From the NCBI GenBank assembly GCA_041394905.1, contig JAWKHJ010000026.1, positions 1 to 64,000 on the forward strand: a stretch of 64,000 bases of DNA, given 5' to 3'. This stretch comes from RI-231 sp041394905 (lineage in GTDB: Bacteria; Acidobacteriota; Terriglobia; Bryobacterales; UBA6623). This document shows positions 50,524 through 58,971 of the stretch, piece after piece (the first letter of the stretch is position 1; each line of letters opens with the position of its first letter). The notes under the pieces are model-generated. The model was not told the origin of the DNA, did not search any database, and saw nothing but the letters and a program-made list of their open reading frames with translations. Both the position numbers and the translations under genes were made by a program.

Positions 50524-51842
50524 CCGAGCTTGCCGGCGACCTCCATCAATTGGCCGAGAGTCTTCTGGAAGGGCTGCGGTTCGCTGAGGTTCTGCTTGAG
50601 AAAGCGCACGAGGTCCTCGCGTGTGCGCAGGGCGGCGTCGAGCTTGGGGTTGGAACCGGCGGCATAGGCGCCGAGGCGGACGAGGTCTTCCGATTGCTGG
50701 TACTCGGCGAGGGCCTCGCGCAGGCGTCCCGCTCGCTCGAGCTGGCCTTCGCTGGCAATGGCGTGTTGCAGACGGCTGACGCTCTGGAGCACGTCGATGG
50801 CGGGGTAGTGGTTGCGCTGAGCGAGCTCGCGCGAGAGCACGATGTGACCATCGAGCAAAGAGCGCACGGCGTCGGCGATCGGCTCGTTCATATCGTCGCC
50901 TTCGACGAGAACGGTATAGAAGGCGGTGACCGAGCCCGAGTCAAAGTTGCCGGCGCGCTCGAAGACCTGCGGCAGCAGTTGAAATACCGACGGAGTGTAG
51001 CCTTTCTGGCTGGGCGGCTCTCCGGCGGCGAGGCCGATCTCGCGTTGCGCCATGGCCATGCGGGTGACTGAGTCCATGATGAGCAGCACGTCGCGGCCCT
51101 GCTCGCGAAACGAGTCGGCGAGCGTGGCCGCAAGAAAGGCGGCGCGGACGCGCACGGGCGCGGGGCGGTCCGACGTGGCGGCGACGACGACGGAGCGGCG
51201 CAAGCCCTCGTCGTCGAGGTTCTCTTCCAGGAATGCACGGACCTCGCGATTGCGTTCGCCAATCATGGCGATCACGTTGACGTCGGCCGCGCCGTTGCGC
51301 GCCATGGCGGCGAGAAGCGTGCTCTTGCCGACGCCGGAGCCGCCGAAGATGCCCACGCGCTGGCCCTTGCCGCAAGGGATGAGCGCATCGATCGAACGCA
51401 CGCCGGTGGCCATGGGCTCGTGGATGGGCTCGCGCTGCATCGGGCCAATGGGCGCGGCGTAGAGTGGACGCAACTCCGAACAGCCGAGCGGCCCCTTGCC
51501 GTCGAGCGGACGTCCGAAGCCGTCGAGCACGCGCCCGAGCAGCTCGTCGCCGACCGGCGCGAGCGCACCCGCTGGCCGCGTGCGAATGCGGGCGCCCGGT
51601 TGCAAGCCGCCAGCGTCTTCAAGCGGCATGGACAGTACGCGGCCGCGGCGGAAGCCGATCACCTGGACGCGAATGCTTCCCCGCCCGCACTCGACCTCGC
51701 AGACGTCACCGACCGAGGCCGCCGGCCCGAGAGACTCGAGGGCGAGGCCTGCGAAGTCGGTGACCACGCCCTCGGCGCGGACCGGCCGCAAGGTGGCAAG
51801 CCGCGCGGCCTTGGCATTCAACGATTCGCGAAGGGTGAGCAC
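50520..51842 (-). CDS. fliI: Flagellum-specific ATPase FliI
   Basis: 440 residues. F1-beta-like ATPase energising type III export of flagellar subunits. Walker A GIFGGSGVGKSTLLAAMARN, Walker B VLLIMDSVTRMAMAQREIGLAAGEPPSQKGYTPSVF (Rossmann strand and the FliI signature QKGYTPSVF), and STAFYTVLVEGDDMNEPIAD-type segment SVTAFYTVLVEGDDMNEPIADAVRSLLDGHIVLSRELA. Intact, full length. Starts 3 bases after fliH. Confidence 0.96.
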   Translation of the reverse strand: MLTLRESLNAKAARLATLRPVRAEGVVTDFAGLALESLGPAASVGDVCEVECGRGSIRVQVIGFRRGRVLSMPLEDAGGLQPGARIRTRPAGALAPVGDELLGRVLDGFGRPLDGKGPLGCSELRPLYAAPIGPMQREPIHEPMATGVRSIDALIPCGKGQRVGIFGGSGVGKSTLLAAMARNGAADVNVIAMIGERNREVRAFLEENLDDEGLRRSVVVAATSDRPAPVRVRAAFLAATLADSFREQGRDVLLIMDSVTRMAMAQREIGLAAGEPPSQKGYTPSVFQLLPQVFERAGNFDSGSVTAFYTVLVEGDDMNEPIADAVRSLLDGHIVLSRELAQRNHYPAIDVLQSVSRLQHAIASEGQLERAGRLREALAEYQQSEDLVRLGAYAAGSNPKLDAALRTREDLVRFLKQNLSEPQPFQKTLGQLMEVAGKLG

Positions 51843-51845
51843 GGC

Positions 51846-52481
51846 TTAGACGTCCGCCAGCCCGAGGGCGATCTCTTCGAGTTGCGTGTCGAGGCGCGCG
51901 TCGAGCACGACCGGGTCGGTCTCGAGGATGGCGCCGCCGCGCGGGATATCAGCGTCGGCCTCGGCCTCGACGCCGGATCCCAACGCCCCGCGCACCATGG
52001 CAAGGTCCTGCGGGTGGACGCGCACTTTCTTAACCCCGACGGCCGGGTAGTCCTGCATGCAACTCCTGACCAACGCGGCGACTGCGCCGGCGTCGACGCT
52101 GAGCTCGCGGCGCAGGATCTTGCGCGCGATGGCAAAGGCGAGCTCGACGAGCTCGGCTTCGGCCTCGTTGCGCAGAACGGCCTTGTAGCCAGTCAGCTCG
52201 CCGAACAACTTCGAGAATTCGCCGGCGTGCTTGGCCAGCTCTTCGGCCACACGCTTCTCCGAAGCGCTCTTGCCCGCGTGGAGGCCTTCCTGGAAGGCCT
52301 GCTTGCGGATCGCCTCGACATCGATCGAGGGCTCGGCCGGGGGCGCTTCGGCGGCATGCTCTTTCTGGTCGCCGACGCGTTTGGGGTGGAACTCGGCTAC
52401 GCCGGGCTTCGGCACGTCCCCGCGCCAGGCGAACTCGCGCACCTCGCGCCCGCCGCCGCCCTTGATGAGCTTAGACGACAT
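51846..52481 (-). CDS. fliH: Flagellar assembly protein FliH
   Basis: 211 residues. N-terminal MSSKLIKGGGGREVREFAW, a central helical region KRVAEELAKHAGEFSKLFGELTGYKAVLRNEAEAELVELAFAIARKILRRELSVDAG and the VRVHPQDLAMV ... GGAILETDPVVLDARLDTQLEEIALGL C-terminus typical of FliH/YscL stator-like regulators of FliI. It overlaps fliG by 11 bases and precedes fliI by 3. Confidence 0.92.
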   Translation of the reverse strand: MSSKLIKGGGGREVREFAWRGDVPKPGVAEFHPKRVGDQKEHAAEAPPAEPSIDVEAIRKQAFQEGLHAGKSASEKRVAEELAKHAGEFSKLFGELTGYKAVLRNEAEAELVELAFAIARKILRRELSVDAGAVAALVRSCMQDYPAVGVKKVRVHPQDLAMVRGALGSGVEAEADADIPRGGAILETDPVVLDARLDTQLEEIALGLADV

Positions 52482-53502
52482 ACTGTTCGCCCACGGCGCC
52501 CTTCAGACTGAGCACGCCCTCTGCTTCGAGCTGGCGCACGACGGCGATGATCTCCTGCTGCGCCGTCTCGACCTCGCGAATCTTGACCGGCCCCATCGCC
52601 TCCATGTCTTCGCGCAGCATGCCGGCGCCGCGCTCGGACATGTTCGAGAAGAAGTGATCTTGCAGCTTGGCGCTTGTGCCCTTGAGCGCGGTCGTCAGCA
52701 CCTTCTTGTCCACGCGCGAGAGCACCTCCCGCATCGCGATCGAGTCGATCAACAGCATGTCCTCGAAGACGAACATCAAGCTGCGGATGGACTCGCCGAG
52801 CTCGGCGTCGAGATCTTCGACCTGTTCGAGCAGCTCCTGACCGGCGTTGGCCTCCAGGCGATTGAACATTTCGGCTACGGCCGGAACGCCGCCATAGGAT
52901 TCGCGGCTGAATTGGCCGAGCGAGCGTAGCTTCTGTTCGAGAATAGCGGCGATGCGACGCACGATATCCGGCGAAATCTGTTCCAAGCTCGCCATGCGCA
53001 GGGCGACGTCGGCGCGCACCTGCGGCGGCAAGGCCATCAGCATGCCCGCGGCCGAGCTCGAATTCAAGTGCGAGAGTACGAGTGCGATCGTCTGCGGATG
53101 TTCGGATTGGATGAACTTGGCGACCTGCTGCGGGTCGGCCTTTTGCAGCAAGTCGAAGGTCGGCAGCTCGGCCCCGAGCGAGCGCACCAGCCGGTCGATG
53201 ATCGAGCGTGCGCGGTCCGGACTGAAGGCGCTGTTGAGCACGCGCTTGGCGTACTCCAAACCGCCGGCGGAGAGGTGGTGCTGCGCGGCCTGCAGGTCAT
53301 GAAACTCCTTGAGCACGCGCTCGGCTTGATCGCCGCTGATCGACTGAAGCTTCGAGATCTCCTTCGAAACCGTCTCGATCTCGCTCTCGGTCAAGAACGG
53401 AAAGACGCGCGAGGCAACGTCGTCGCCCAGGGCGACCAGAGCGATGGCCGCCTTCTTAGGACCGGAGAAGATCTCGTTCGAGTTGTCGGAATTGCTAATC
53501 AT
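52471..53502 (-). CDS. fliG: Flagellar motor switch protein FliG
   Basis: 343 residues. GPKKAAIALVALGDDVASRVFPFLTESEIETVSKEISKL, FIQSEHPQTIALVLSHLNSSSAAGMLMALP and the C-terminal charged torque helix region LMFVFEDMLLIDSIAMREVLSRVDKKVLTTALKGTSAKLQDHFFSNMSERGAGMLREDMEAMGPVKIREVE are all present. It links the MS ring to the C ring and contacts the stator. Intact. Overlaps fliF by 8 bases and fliH by 11. Confidence 0.97.
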   Translation of the reverse strand: MISNSDNSNEIFSGPKKAAIALVALGDDVASRVFPFLTESEIETVSKEISKLQSISGDQAERVLKEFHDLQAAQHHLSAGGLEYAKRVLNSAFSPDRARSIIDRLVRSLGAELPTFDLLQKADPQQVAKFIQSEHPQTIALVLSHLNSSSAAGMLMALPPQVRADVALRMASLEQISPDIVRRIAAILEQKLRSLGQFSRESYGGVPAVAEMFNRLEANAGQELLEQVEDLDAELGESIRSLMFVFEDMLLIDSIAMREVLSRVDKKVLTTALKGTSAKLQDHFFSNMSERGAGMLREDMEAMGPVKIREVETAQQEIIAVVRQLEAEGVLSLKGAVGEQYVV

Positions 53503-55156
53503 CCTCGTGAATCCAAGCCTTCACCAAGCGTGCAAATGATTCCGCATCCTCCTCGGCCAAGCCTTCGAGGTGCTTCTTGAGGATCTGCGTTTTACTGTTG
53601 GCGGGCGGAGCGATCTTGAGGCCCTTGAGGATGCGCTCCTCCTCGAGCCGGCGCTCCTCTTCCTGTGCCTTCTCGCTGGCCTCGATCTGCAAGCGCTCGC
53701 GCTCAGCCTCGAGAGCTTTCTCTTTCTCCATACGCACGCGTCCGAGGCGCTTGCGGCGCCGTATGTAGGCGACGACGGCGATGAGCAACAGCAGCGCCAC
53801 CGCTCCGGCGATGAACTCGAGCCTGTGCCGGACGAACCACTCTTCGCTGAACAGCTCATCGGCAGGGTCGACGGGCGGCGCCGCGAGTTGTGGCGGATCC
53901 TCGAGCATGGTGAAGGGCAGGCTCTCGACCGTAACTGTGTCGCCCCGCGCCGCAACGGCGCCGGATGCCGCCACGACCAGCTCGCGGATCTTGTCGAGCT
54001 CGCGCTGTTCGCGCGGTTGGCGCTCGAGCTTGTTCTCCTGCTCGTTGAGCGCCACTCGGTAGTCGACGAGCACGGCGATCGACATGCGGTCGATGTCGCC
54101 GCGCTCGAGGGTCATGCGCTTGACCGTGCGGCTGGTCTGGAAGTTGGTGGTCTCCTGTGTGCGCGTCATGCCGCGTTGGTTCTCGGTGGTAGCGGCAGGG
54201 TCGCGCGGCAGGTTGGAAGCGGCGCCGGGCGGGCCGGCCGGGATGGCATCGACGGTGCGCTCTTCCGACAGCTGCGTGCTCATGGTGACCGGCGTCGGGT
54301 CGAGCTTCTCCTCGGTCTGCTCGCCGGAATTCCAGTTGACGTCCATGACGACGTTGGCGCGCACGCCGCCGGGGCCCAGGAAGGGTTCGAGCGTTTCGAG
54401 GATTTTTCGAACGGCGTCATTCTCGAGCTTGCGGCGGTATTCGATTTGTCCGTCGGTGAGCTCTCCTCCGAAGCCGTTGTATCGCTGCGAGAACAGCCGC
54501 CCCAGCTGATCCATCACGACCACGTGCTCGGGATCCAGGCCCTCCACCGCGCTTGCGATCAAGTAGGCGATCGCGCGTGTCTTTTCTTCACCAAGGGCGT
54601 GCCCTTGGCGCAGCTCGAGGACCACTGAGGCCTTCGCTTCCTGGTCCCGGCTCAAAAACACCGAGTGACGCGGGAGGCTGATGTGAACGCGCGCCTTCTT
54701 CACCTCGACAAGCGACCCGATCGTACGCTCGAGCTCGCCTTCGAGCGCGCGGCGAAAGTTCACCTGTTCGGCAAACTCGGTGGCGCCGAAGCTGTTTGCG
54801 TCAAAAAGCTCAAAGCCGAGGCGGCCGGTCTGAGGCAGGCCCTCGGAGGCGAGCTGGAGGCGAATTTCGTCGATGCGCTGCTCCGGCGCGAGGATAGTCG
54901 TGCCGCCGGCGGCGAGCCGGTAGGGAGCCTCCATGGCGGTGAGCTTCTGCACGATGGCGCCGGCCTCGGCTTCGTCGAGCCCGGTGTAGAGCGGACGGTA
55001 GGCGACGCGCTGCATCCACCAGGTGAAGCCCCCAATCGAAGCCAGCACGACGAGGCCCGCCGCCATGAGCTGGAAGCGGCGAGCGAACGGCAGGGCGCTC
55101 CACGCCTCGGCGAGTTGGCTGAGCGTGCGGCGGAGATTGGCTAGAAGCTCGTTCAA
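53495..55156 (-). CDS. fliF: Flagellar MS-ring protein FliF
   Basis: 553 residues. TM1 at ~25-48 (RFQLMAAGLVVLASIGGFTWWM); ring-building motifs YRPLYTGLDEAEAGAIVQKLTAMEAPYRLAAGGTTILAPEQRIDEIRLQLASEGLPQ, GFELFDANSFGATEFAEQVNFRRALEGELERTIGSLVEVKKARVHISLPRHSVFLSRDQEAKASVVLELRQG. TM2 at ~435-455 and a highly charged cytoplasmic tail that binds FliG. Intact and of normal length. 14 bases after fliE. Confidence 0.97.
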   Translation of the reverse strand: MNELLANLRRTLSQLAEAWSALPFARRFQLMAAGLVVLASIGGFTWWMQRVAYRPLYTGLDEAEAGAIVQKLTAMEAPYRLAAGGTTILAPEQRIDEIRLQLASEGLPQTGRLGFELFDANSFGATEFAEQVNFRRALEGELERTIGSLVEVKKARVHISLPRHSVFLSRDQEAKASVVLELRQGHALGEEKTRAIAYLIASAVEGLDPEHVVVMDQLGRLFSQRYNGFGGELTDGQIEYRRKLENDAVRKILETLEPFLGPGGVRANVVMDVNWNSGEQTEEKLDPTPVTMSTQLSEERTVDAIPAGPPGAASNLPRDPAATTENQRGMTRTQETTNFQTSRTVKRMTLERGDIDRMSIAVLVDYRVALNEQENKLERQPREQRELDKIRELVVAASGAVAARGDTVTVESLPFTMLEDPPQLAAPPVDPADELFSEEWFVRHRLEFIAGAVALLLLIAVVAYIRRRKRLGRVRMEKEKALEAERERLQIEASEKAQEEERRLEEERILKGLKIAPPANSKTQILKKHLEGLAEEDAESFARLVKAWIHEDD

Positions 55157-55170
55157 GCGCTATCGCCTCG

Positions 55171-55476
55171 TCAAACCTGCATGCGCATGACTTCCTGGTA
55201 GGCCTCGACCACCTTGTTGCGCACGCTGAGCATCATGTCGAAGGCCAGCGAAGCTTCTTCGCCGGCGAGCACGACGCGGTGCAGCTCGACGGGTTCGCCC
55301 TGCATCAGAGCCTGCACCTGCGACGACGCTTCGCTCTCGAGCGCGTCGAGCTTGGCCATGCCTTCGGCGAGCAGGCCTTTGAAGTCCTGCGCGGGGGCGG
55401 CGGCTGAGGCGGCTTTGCTCTTCGACTCGGCGATGAGCTCAGGCGCGGTGATGCGGCTGAAGCGTGCGACGTCCAT
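55171..55476 (-). CDS. fliE: Flagellar hook-basal body protein FliE
   Basis: 101 residues. Conserved FKGLLAEGMAKLDALESEASSQVQALMQGEPVELHRVVLAGEEASLAFDMMLSVRNKVVEAYQEVMRMQV, the FliE C-terminal helical hairpin that joins the MS ring to the rod. Starts 3 bases after the flgC stop and precedes fliF. Confidence 0.95.
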   Translation of the reverse strand: MDVARFSRITAPELIAESKSKAASAAAPAQDFKGLLAEGMAKLDALESEASSQVQALMQGEPVELHRVVLAGEEASLAFDMMLSVRNKVVEAYQEVMRMQV

Positions 55477-55479
55477 GCG

Positions 55480-55911
55480 TTACCCCCGTGCAACCTCGAT
55501 GGTGCGGTTGATCATGTCGCGCACGGCTCCGGCCACGGCGAGGTTGGCCTGGTAGCCGCGCACGGCGGCGGTGAGGTCGACCATGTCTTCGACCGGGTTG
55601 AAGGACGGAAAGGCGACGTAGCCTTCGGCGTCGGCGTCAGGGTGTTCCGGCAGATAGCGTCGCTCGGGCGGCGAAGGGTCGGTAACGACCTCAGCCACAC
55701 GCACGCCCGAGGCTTGCGCGTCTCGTAGCGCGATCTGGAAACCCTCACGCGGCGGGCGGCCTTCGAAGACGACCCTGCGCCGCTGGTAGGGACCGCCCTC
55801 CGGCGTGCGAGTCGTCTCGGCGTTGGCGATATTCTCGGCCAGGATCTCGACGCGCTTGCGTTGCGCGGCGAGGCCGCTGGAGGCGATGTCGAGCGTGTTG
55901 TAGAGGTTCAT
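55480..55911 (-). CDS. flgC: Flagellar basal-body rod protein FlgC
   Basis: 143 residues. N-terminal rod signature NTLDIASSGLAAQRKRVEILAENIANAETTRTPEGGPYQRRRVVF and C-terminal FNPVEDMVDLTAAVRGYQANLAVAGAVRDMINRTIEVA. ATG at 55911 gives the family start (MNLYNTLDI); an in-frame extension to 56196 would overlap flgB and is rejected. Between flgB (7 bases) and fliE (3 bases). Confidence 0.96.
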   Translation of the reverse strand: MNLYNTLDIASSGLAAQRKRVEILAENIANAETTRTPEGGPYQRRRVVFEGRPPREGFQIALRDAQASGVRVAEVVTDPSPPERRYLPEHPDADAEGYVAFPSFNPVEDMVDLTAAVRGYQANLAVAGAVRDMINRTIEVARG

Positions 55912-55918
55912 GGCTTGG

Positions 55919-56275
55919 TTAGGCTCCGCGTCCTTCTTGGATGGCTTGGCGCAGCTGGCGAATGCCGCCGCGCATGACGAGCAGGGCGTGCGAGAAGCGA
56001 ATGGCAGTCTCGGAGAGATTGCGTAGCTCGCGGTCGAGCACGACGTCGTTGCCGTCGTTCTTGACCGCGAGGCCGCCGAGCTCGCGCACTTGGGGCTCAA
56101 ACGTCGGCCGCTTAGCCGGACGCTGCATCGCTTCGTCGAGCGCCGAGTCGAAATCGAGCGCGCGCGTACGGTAGCCGGGCGTATCGGCGTTGGCAATGTT
56201 CGACGCCGTGACGCGCTGCCTCATCGAGAGCAGGTCGAGATAGCGCGCCGCGCGCAGGGTCCCTTGTGTCAGCAT
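55919..56275 (-). CDS. flgB: Flagellar basal-body rod protein FlgB
   Basis: 118 residues. RAARYLDLLSMRQRVTASNIANADTPGYRTRALDFDSALDEAM is the FlgB/rod N-terminal motif, and NDGNDVVLDRELRNLSETAIRFSHALLVMRGGIRQLRQAI the conserved end. It is the proximal rod subunit. It starts nine bases after the sigma-54 activator gene, heading the structural part of the operon. Confidence 0.96.
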   Translation of the reverse strand: MLTQGTLRAARYLDLLSMRQRVTASNIANADTPGYRTRALDFDSALDEAMQRPAKRPTFEPQVRELGGLAVKNDGNDVVLDRELRNLSETAIRFSHALLVMRGGIRQLRQAIQEGRGA

Positions 56276-56285
56276 CGTGATCTCC

Positions 56286-57659
56286 TCATTCCTGCTCCTG
56301 TTCGATGTCTTCGATCGACTTGAGCCGTGCGTTGAAGGTGGTGCGCTTGAGCCGCAGCAGGTCGGCGGCGCGCTTCTTGTTGCCGTCGGCGAGCTCGAGC
56401 GCCTGGCGCATCAGGTTCAGCTCGAATCCGGCCACGACGGCGTCGTAGTCGAGCCCGCTGGAAGGCACGCGCAACTCCAGCGCCGTGCGAACATCGAGGC
56501 GCGCCGACGGCAGAGCGAAGTCGCTCGGGTAGAGCGTCTCGCGCTCGCCGCTTAGCGCCACGGCATGCTCGATCGCGTTCTCGAGCTCGCGCACATTGCC
56601 GGGCCAATCGTGGCGAGCTAGGCGCTCAAGCGTCTCCGGCAAGCAGCGCTTGCACGGCAGGGCCTCGCGGCGGCAGACCTTCTCCAACAGATGGCTGGCG
56701 AGTTGCGGCAAGTCCTCGGGGCGGTCGGCGAGCGAGGGCAGCTCGATGGGCACGACGTTGAGGCGGTAGTAGAGGTCCTCGCGAAAACGCCCTTGGCGCA
56801 CCATCTCGCGCAGGTCGCGGTTGGTGGCGGCGATCACGCGTACATCGACGTGGATGGTTTCCGCACCGCCGACGCGTTCGAAGGCGCGCTCCTGCAGGGC
56901 GCGCAAGAGCTTTGCCTGCATGGCGGGCGGCGTTTCTCCCACTTCGTCGAGAAAGATGGTGCCCTTGTCGGCGAGCTCGAACTTGCCTTCGCGCGATGCA
57001 GTGGCGCCGGTGAACGCGCCCCGAACATGGCCGAACAGCTCGGACTCAATCAAGTCCGCCGGGATGGCACCACAGTTGACCGCCACCATCGGCCCCGACG
57101 CGCGACGCGAGGCCAAGTGGATGGCGCGCGCGAGCACCTCCCTGCCCGTACCCGTCTCGCCGGTGAGCAGGACGGTGGATTGGCGCGGCGCGATCATGCG
57201 GGCGAGGTTCTTGACGCGATCCATGGCGGCGCTGTGACCCGCAGCGAGGCGAAGGCGTCGAACCCGCTCCGGGCCCTCGTCGCGAGGCGTTTGGGCAGAG
57301 CAAGCTCGAGGCGCTCGAGCAGCCAGTCGAGCGGCTGCTCGGCAGCGCGCTCCACATATTCCGCCACGCCGACCTGCCCCAGCCGCACGGCTTCGGCTGG
57401 GATAGCCTGGTCGGCCAGCGCGACCACGCCGACCAAGGCGTCCGCGCGCAAGGCGCGTTCGGCGGCTTCGAAGGGTCGAAGGATGGATCGCCGCATTCGA
57501 GCAGCAACAGGTCGACGCCGCCCCGCTCGATGCGGCGCAGCGCGTCTTCAGGGCTGCAGCCCGACCGCGAGCTCTGCCCCTTCTTGGGTCAGCCGGTCGA
57601 ACAACAGCGCTAAAGTTTCGGCCCCCTGGCCGATGTGAACAATACGGCGCGACTCCAAA
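56286..57659 (-). CDS. Sigma-54-dependent flagellar activator with degenerate receiver (frameshifted N-terminus)
   Basis: The intact 3' part (from ~57220) encodes a complete AAA+ activator domain: LLTGETGTGREVLARAIH (Walker A), VAVNCGAIP, ELFGHVRGAFTGATASREGKFELADKGTIFLDEVGE (the GAFTGA sigma-54 contact), RVIAATNRDL, plus a Fis-type HTH, LADGNKKRAADLLRLKRTTFNARL. The N-terminal ~130 residues are split by indels near 57540, 57475 and 57270. They read ESRRIVHIGQGAETLALLFDRL, PEDALRRIERGGVDLLLLECGD, ALVGVVALADQAIPAEAVRLG, a receiver-like fold in which the phospho-acceptor Asp position appears as Glu. Start TTG 57659 with GGAG six bases upstream. It resembles FlrC/FleQ-type regulators and probably drives the flagellar genes behind it. 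Confidence 0.82.
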   Translation of the reverse strand, partial: FGVAPYCSHRPGGRNFSAVVRPADPRRGRARGRAAALKTRCAASSGAASTCCCSNAAIHPSTLRSRRTRLARGRLGRRGRAGRPGYPSRSRAAGAGRRGGICGARCRAAARLAARAPRACSAQTPRDEGPERVRRLRLAAGHSAAMDRVKNLARMIAPRQSTVLLTGETGTGREVLARAIHLASRRASGPMVAVNCGAIPADLIESELFGHVRGAFTGATASREGKFELADKGTIFLDEVGETPPAMQAKLLRALQERAFERVGGAETIHVDVRVIAATNRDLREMVRQGRFREDLYYRLNVVPIELPSLADRPEDLPQLASHLLEKVCRREALPCKRCLPETLERLARHDWPGNVRELENAIEHAVALSGERETLYPSDFALPSARLDVRTALELRVPSSGLDYDAVVAGFELNLMRQALELADGNKKRAADLLRLKRTTFNARLKSIEDIEQEQE

Positions 57660-57760
57660 TCCAGCTCCGCCGGAATAGGGGTTATCAGCGGCGGTCGGCG
57701 GCGGGTTATTCTGCCGCGGCGAAAGGTCGTCCTAGTGTGTGCGCTCTAGGGCTTTCGAAT

Positions 57761-57788
57761 TTGCCTTACGTCCTACCCGTGCTACGCT
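57761..57788 (+). promoter_or_regulatory. Possible sigma-70 promoter before the FG-GAP gene
   Basis: TTGCCT (57761-57766), 16 bases, TACGCT (57783-57788). It would start transcription only ~8 bases before the ATG at 57804, so it is a tentative call. No TGGCAC-N5-TTGC sigma-54 site was found on the minus strand of the same gap, which must contain the flagellar operon promoter. Confidence 0.3.
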
Positions 57789-57803
57789 CTTGGGCGCTTG
57801 CGG

Positions 57804-58968
57804 ATGCGCGTACTCGGTGTTCTCCTGCTCGCTGCGATTGCTTCGGCGCAGTCGCCGCCGCGCTGGCGTCACCTCTCGAGCACAGCGGGCGACCTGCCCT
57901 CGCCGGGGTCGTCGGAGCAGCAGACGGCGTCGCTAGTCTGCGACATCGACGCCGACGGCGACGCGGACTTTTTCATCGGAGCGCGCGTGGTTGGTCCGGC
58001 GGTCACGTTCTTTCGTCGCGGAGCGGATGGCTGGGAGAAGCTCGTGGCGGAGCCCGAATTTCTGCGCATCGAAGCCGGCGGAGCCTGCCACGACATTGAT
58101 GGTGACGGCGATTCGGACGTCGTCTTCGGCGCGGACGCCGGCGACAACCACATCTGGTGGTGGGAGAATCCCTTCCCCGACTTCGACCCCGCCAAGCCTT
58201 GGACGCGCCACGTGATCAAGAGCCGAGCGCCAACAAGCACCACGATCAGATCTTTGGCGACTTCGACGGAGATGGCGCGGCCGAGCTGGTGAGTTGGAAC
58301 CAGCGTGCGCATGCGCTGCTGCTGTTTGAGATTCCCGCGGAGCCGCGGACCGCGCCCGCATGGACAGGGCGAACGATCTACGAATGGACCGGCGAGGAGC
58401 ACGAAGGCGTGGCCGCGGCGGACGTGAACGGCGACGGCGTGACGGATCTGGTGGGCGGTGGCCGCTGGTTCGAGCACGTGGGCGAAGCCAGTTCGAGGCG
58501 CACGTCATTGACGACGCGTTTCGCTTCTCCCGTGCGGCGGCGGGACAACTCGTCGAGGGCGGCACGCCAGAGGTTGTGTTCGCGCCCGGCGACGTCGACG
58601 GGCCGATCCGCTGGTGTAGTACACAGGCGGCGAATGGGTGGGCCACGATCTGCCAAACAACCAGCTCATCCACGGCCACTCGATCGGGCTGGGAGACGTC
58701 AACGGCGATGGGCACGCGGACATCCTCTCCGCCGAGATGGGCCGGTGGGGCAAACGGCCTGACCAACACAACGACGACGCCCGCTTGCGGGTCTACTACG
58801 GCGACGGCAAAGGCCGGTTCGTGGAGCAACTGATCGTGCGAGGGGAGGCAACCACGAGACGCGCCTGGCGGACCTGGACGGCGACGGCGACCTCGACATC
58901 CTGGCCAAACCCTACAACTGGCGCGCCACGCATTGACGTGTGGATCAACGAAGGGCCCGCGCAAGTAG
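57804..58968 (+). CDS. Secreted FG-GAP/VCBS repeat protein (multiply frameshifted)
   Basis: ~390 residues over three frames. Signal peptide MRVLGVLLLAAIASAQS, then repeated calcium-binding FG-GAP blades: CDIDADGDADFFIGARVV, CHDIDGDGDSDVVFGAD, FGDFDGDGAAELVSWNQ, AADVNGDGVTDLVGGGRWFEHV, FAPGDVDGPIRWC, GLGDVNGDGHADILSAEMGRW, ADLDGDGDLDILAKPYNW and a C-terminal DVWINEGPRK with stop at 58966. Breaks lie near 58235, 58490, 58615, 58850, 58930 and 58955. The DxDxDG loops give a beta-propeller, exported and probably a matrix- or ligand-binding protein. It ends 4 bases from the convergent cytochrome gene. Confidence 0.7.
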
Positions 58969-58971
58969 CGC

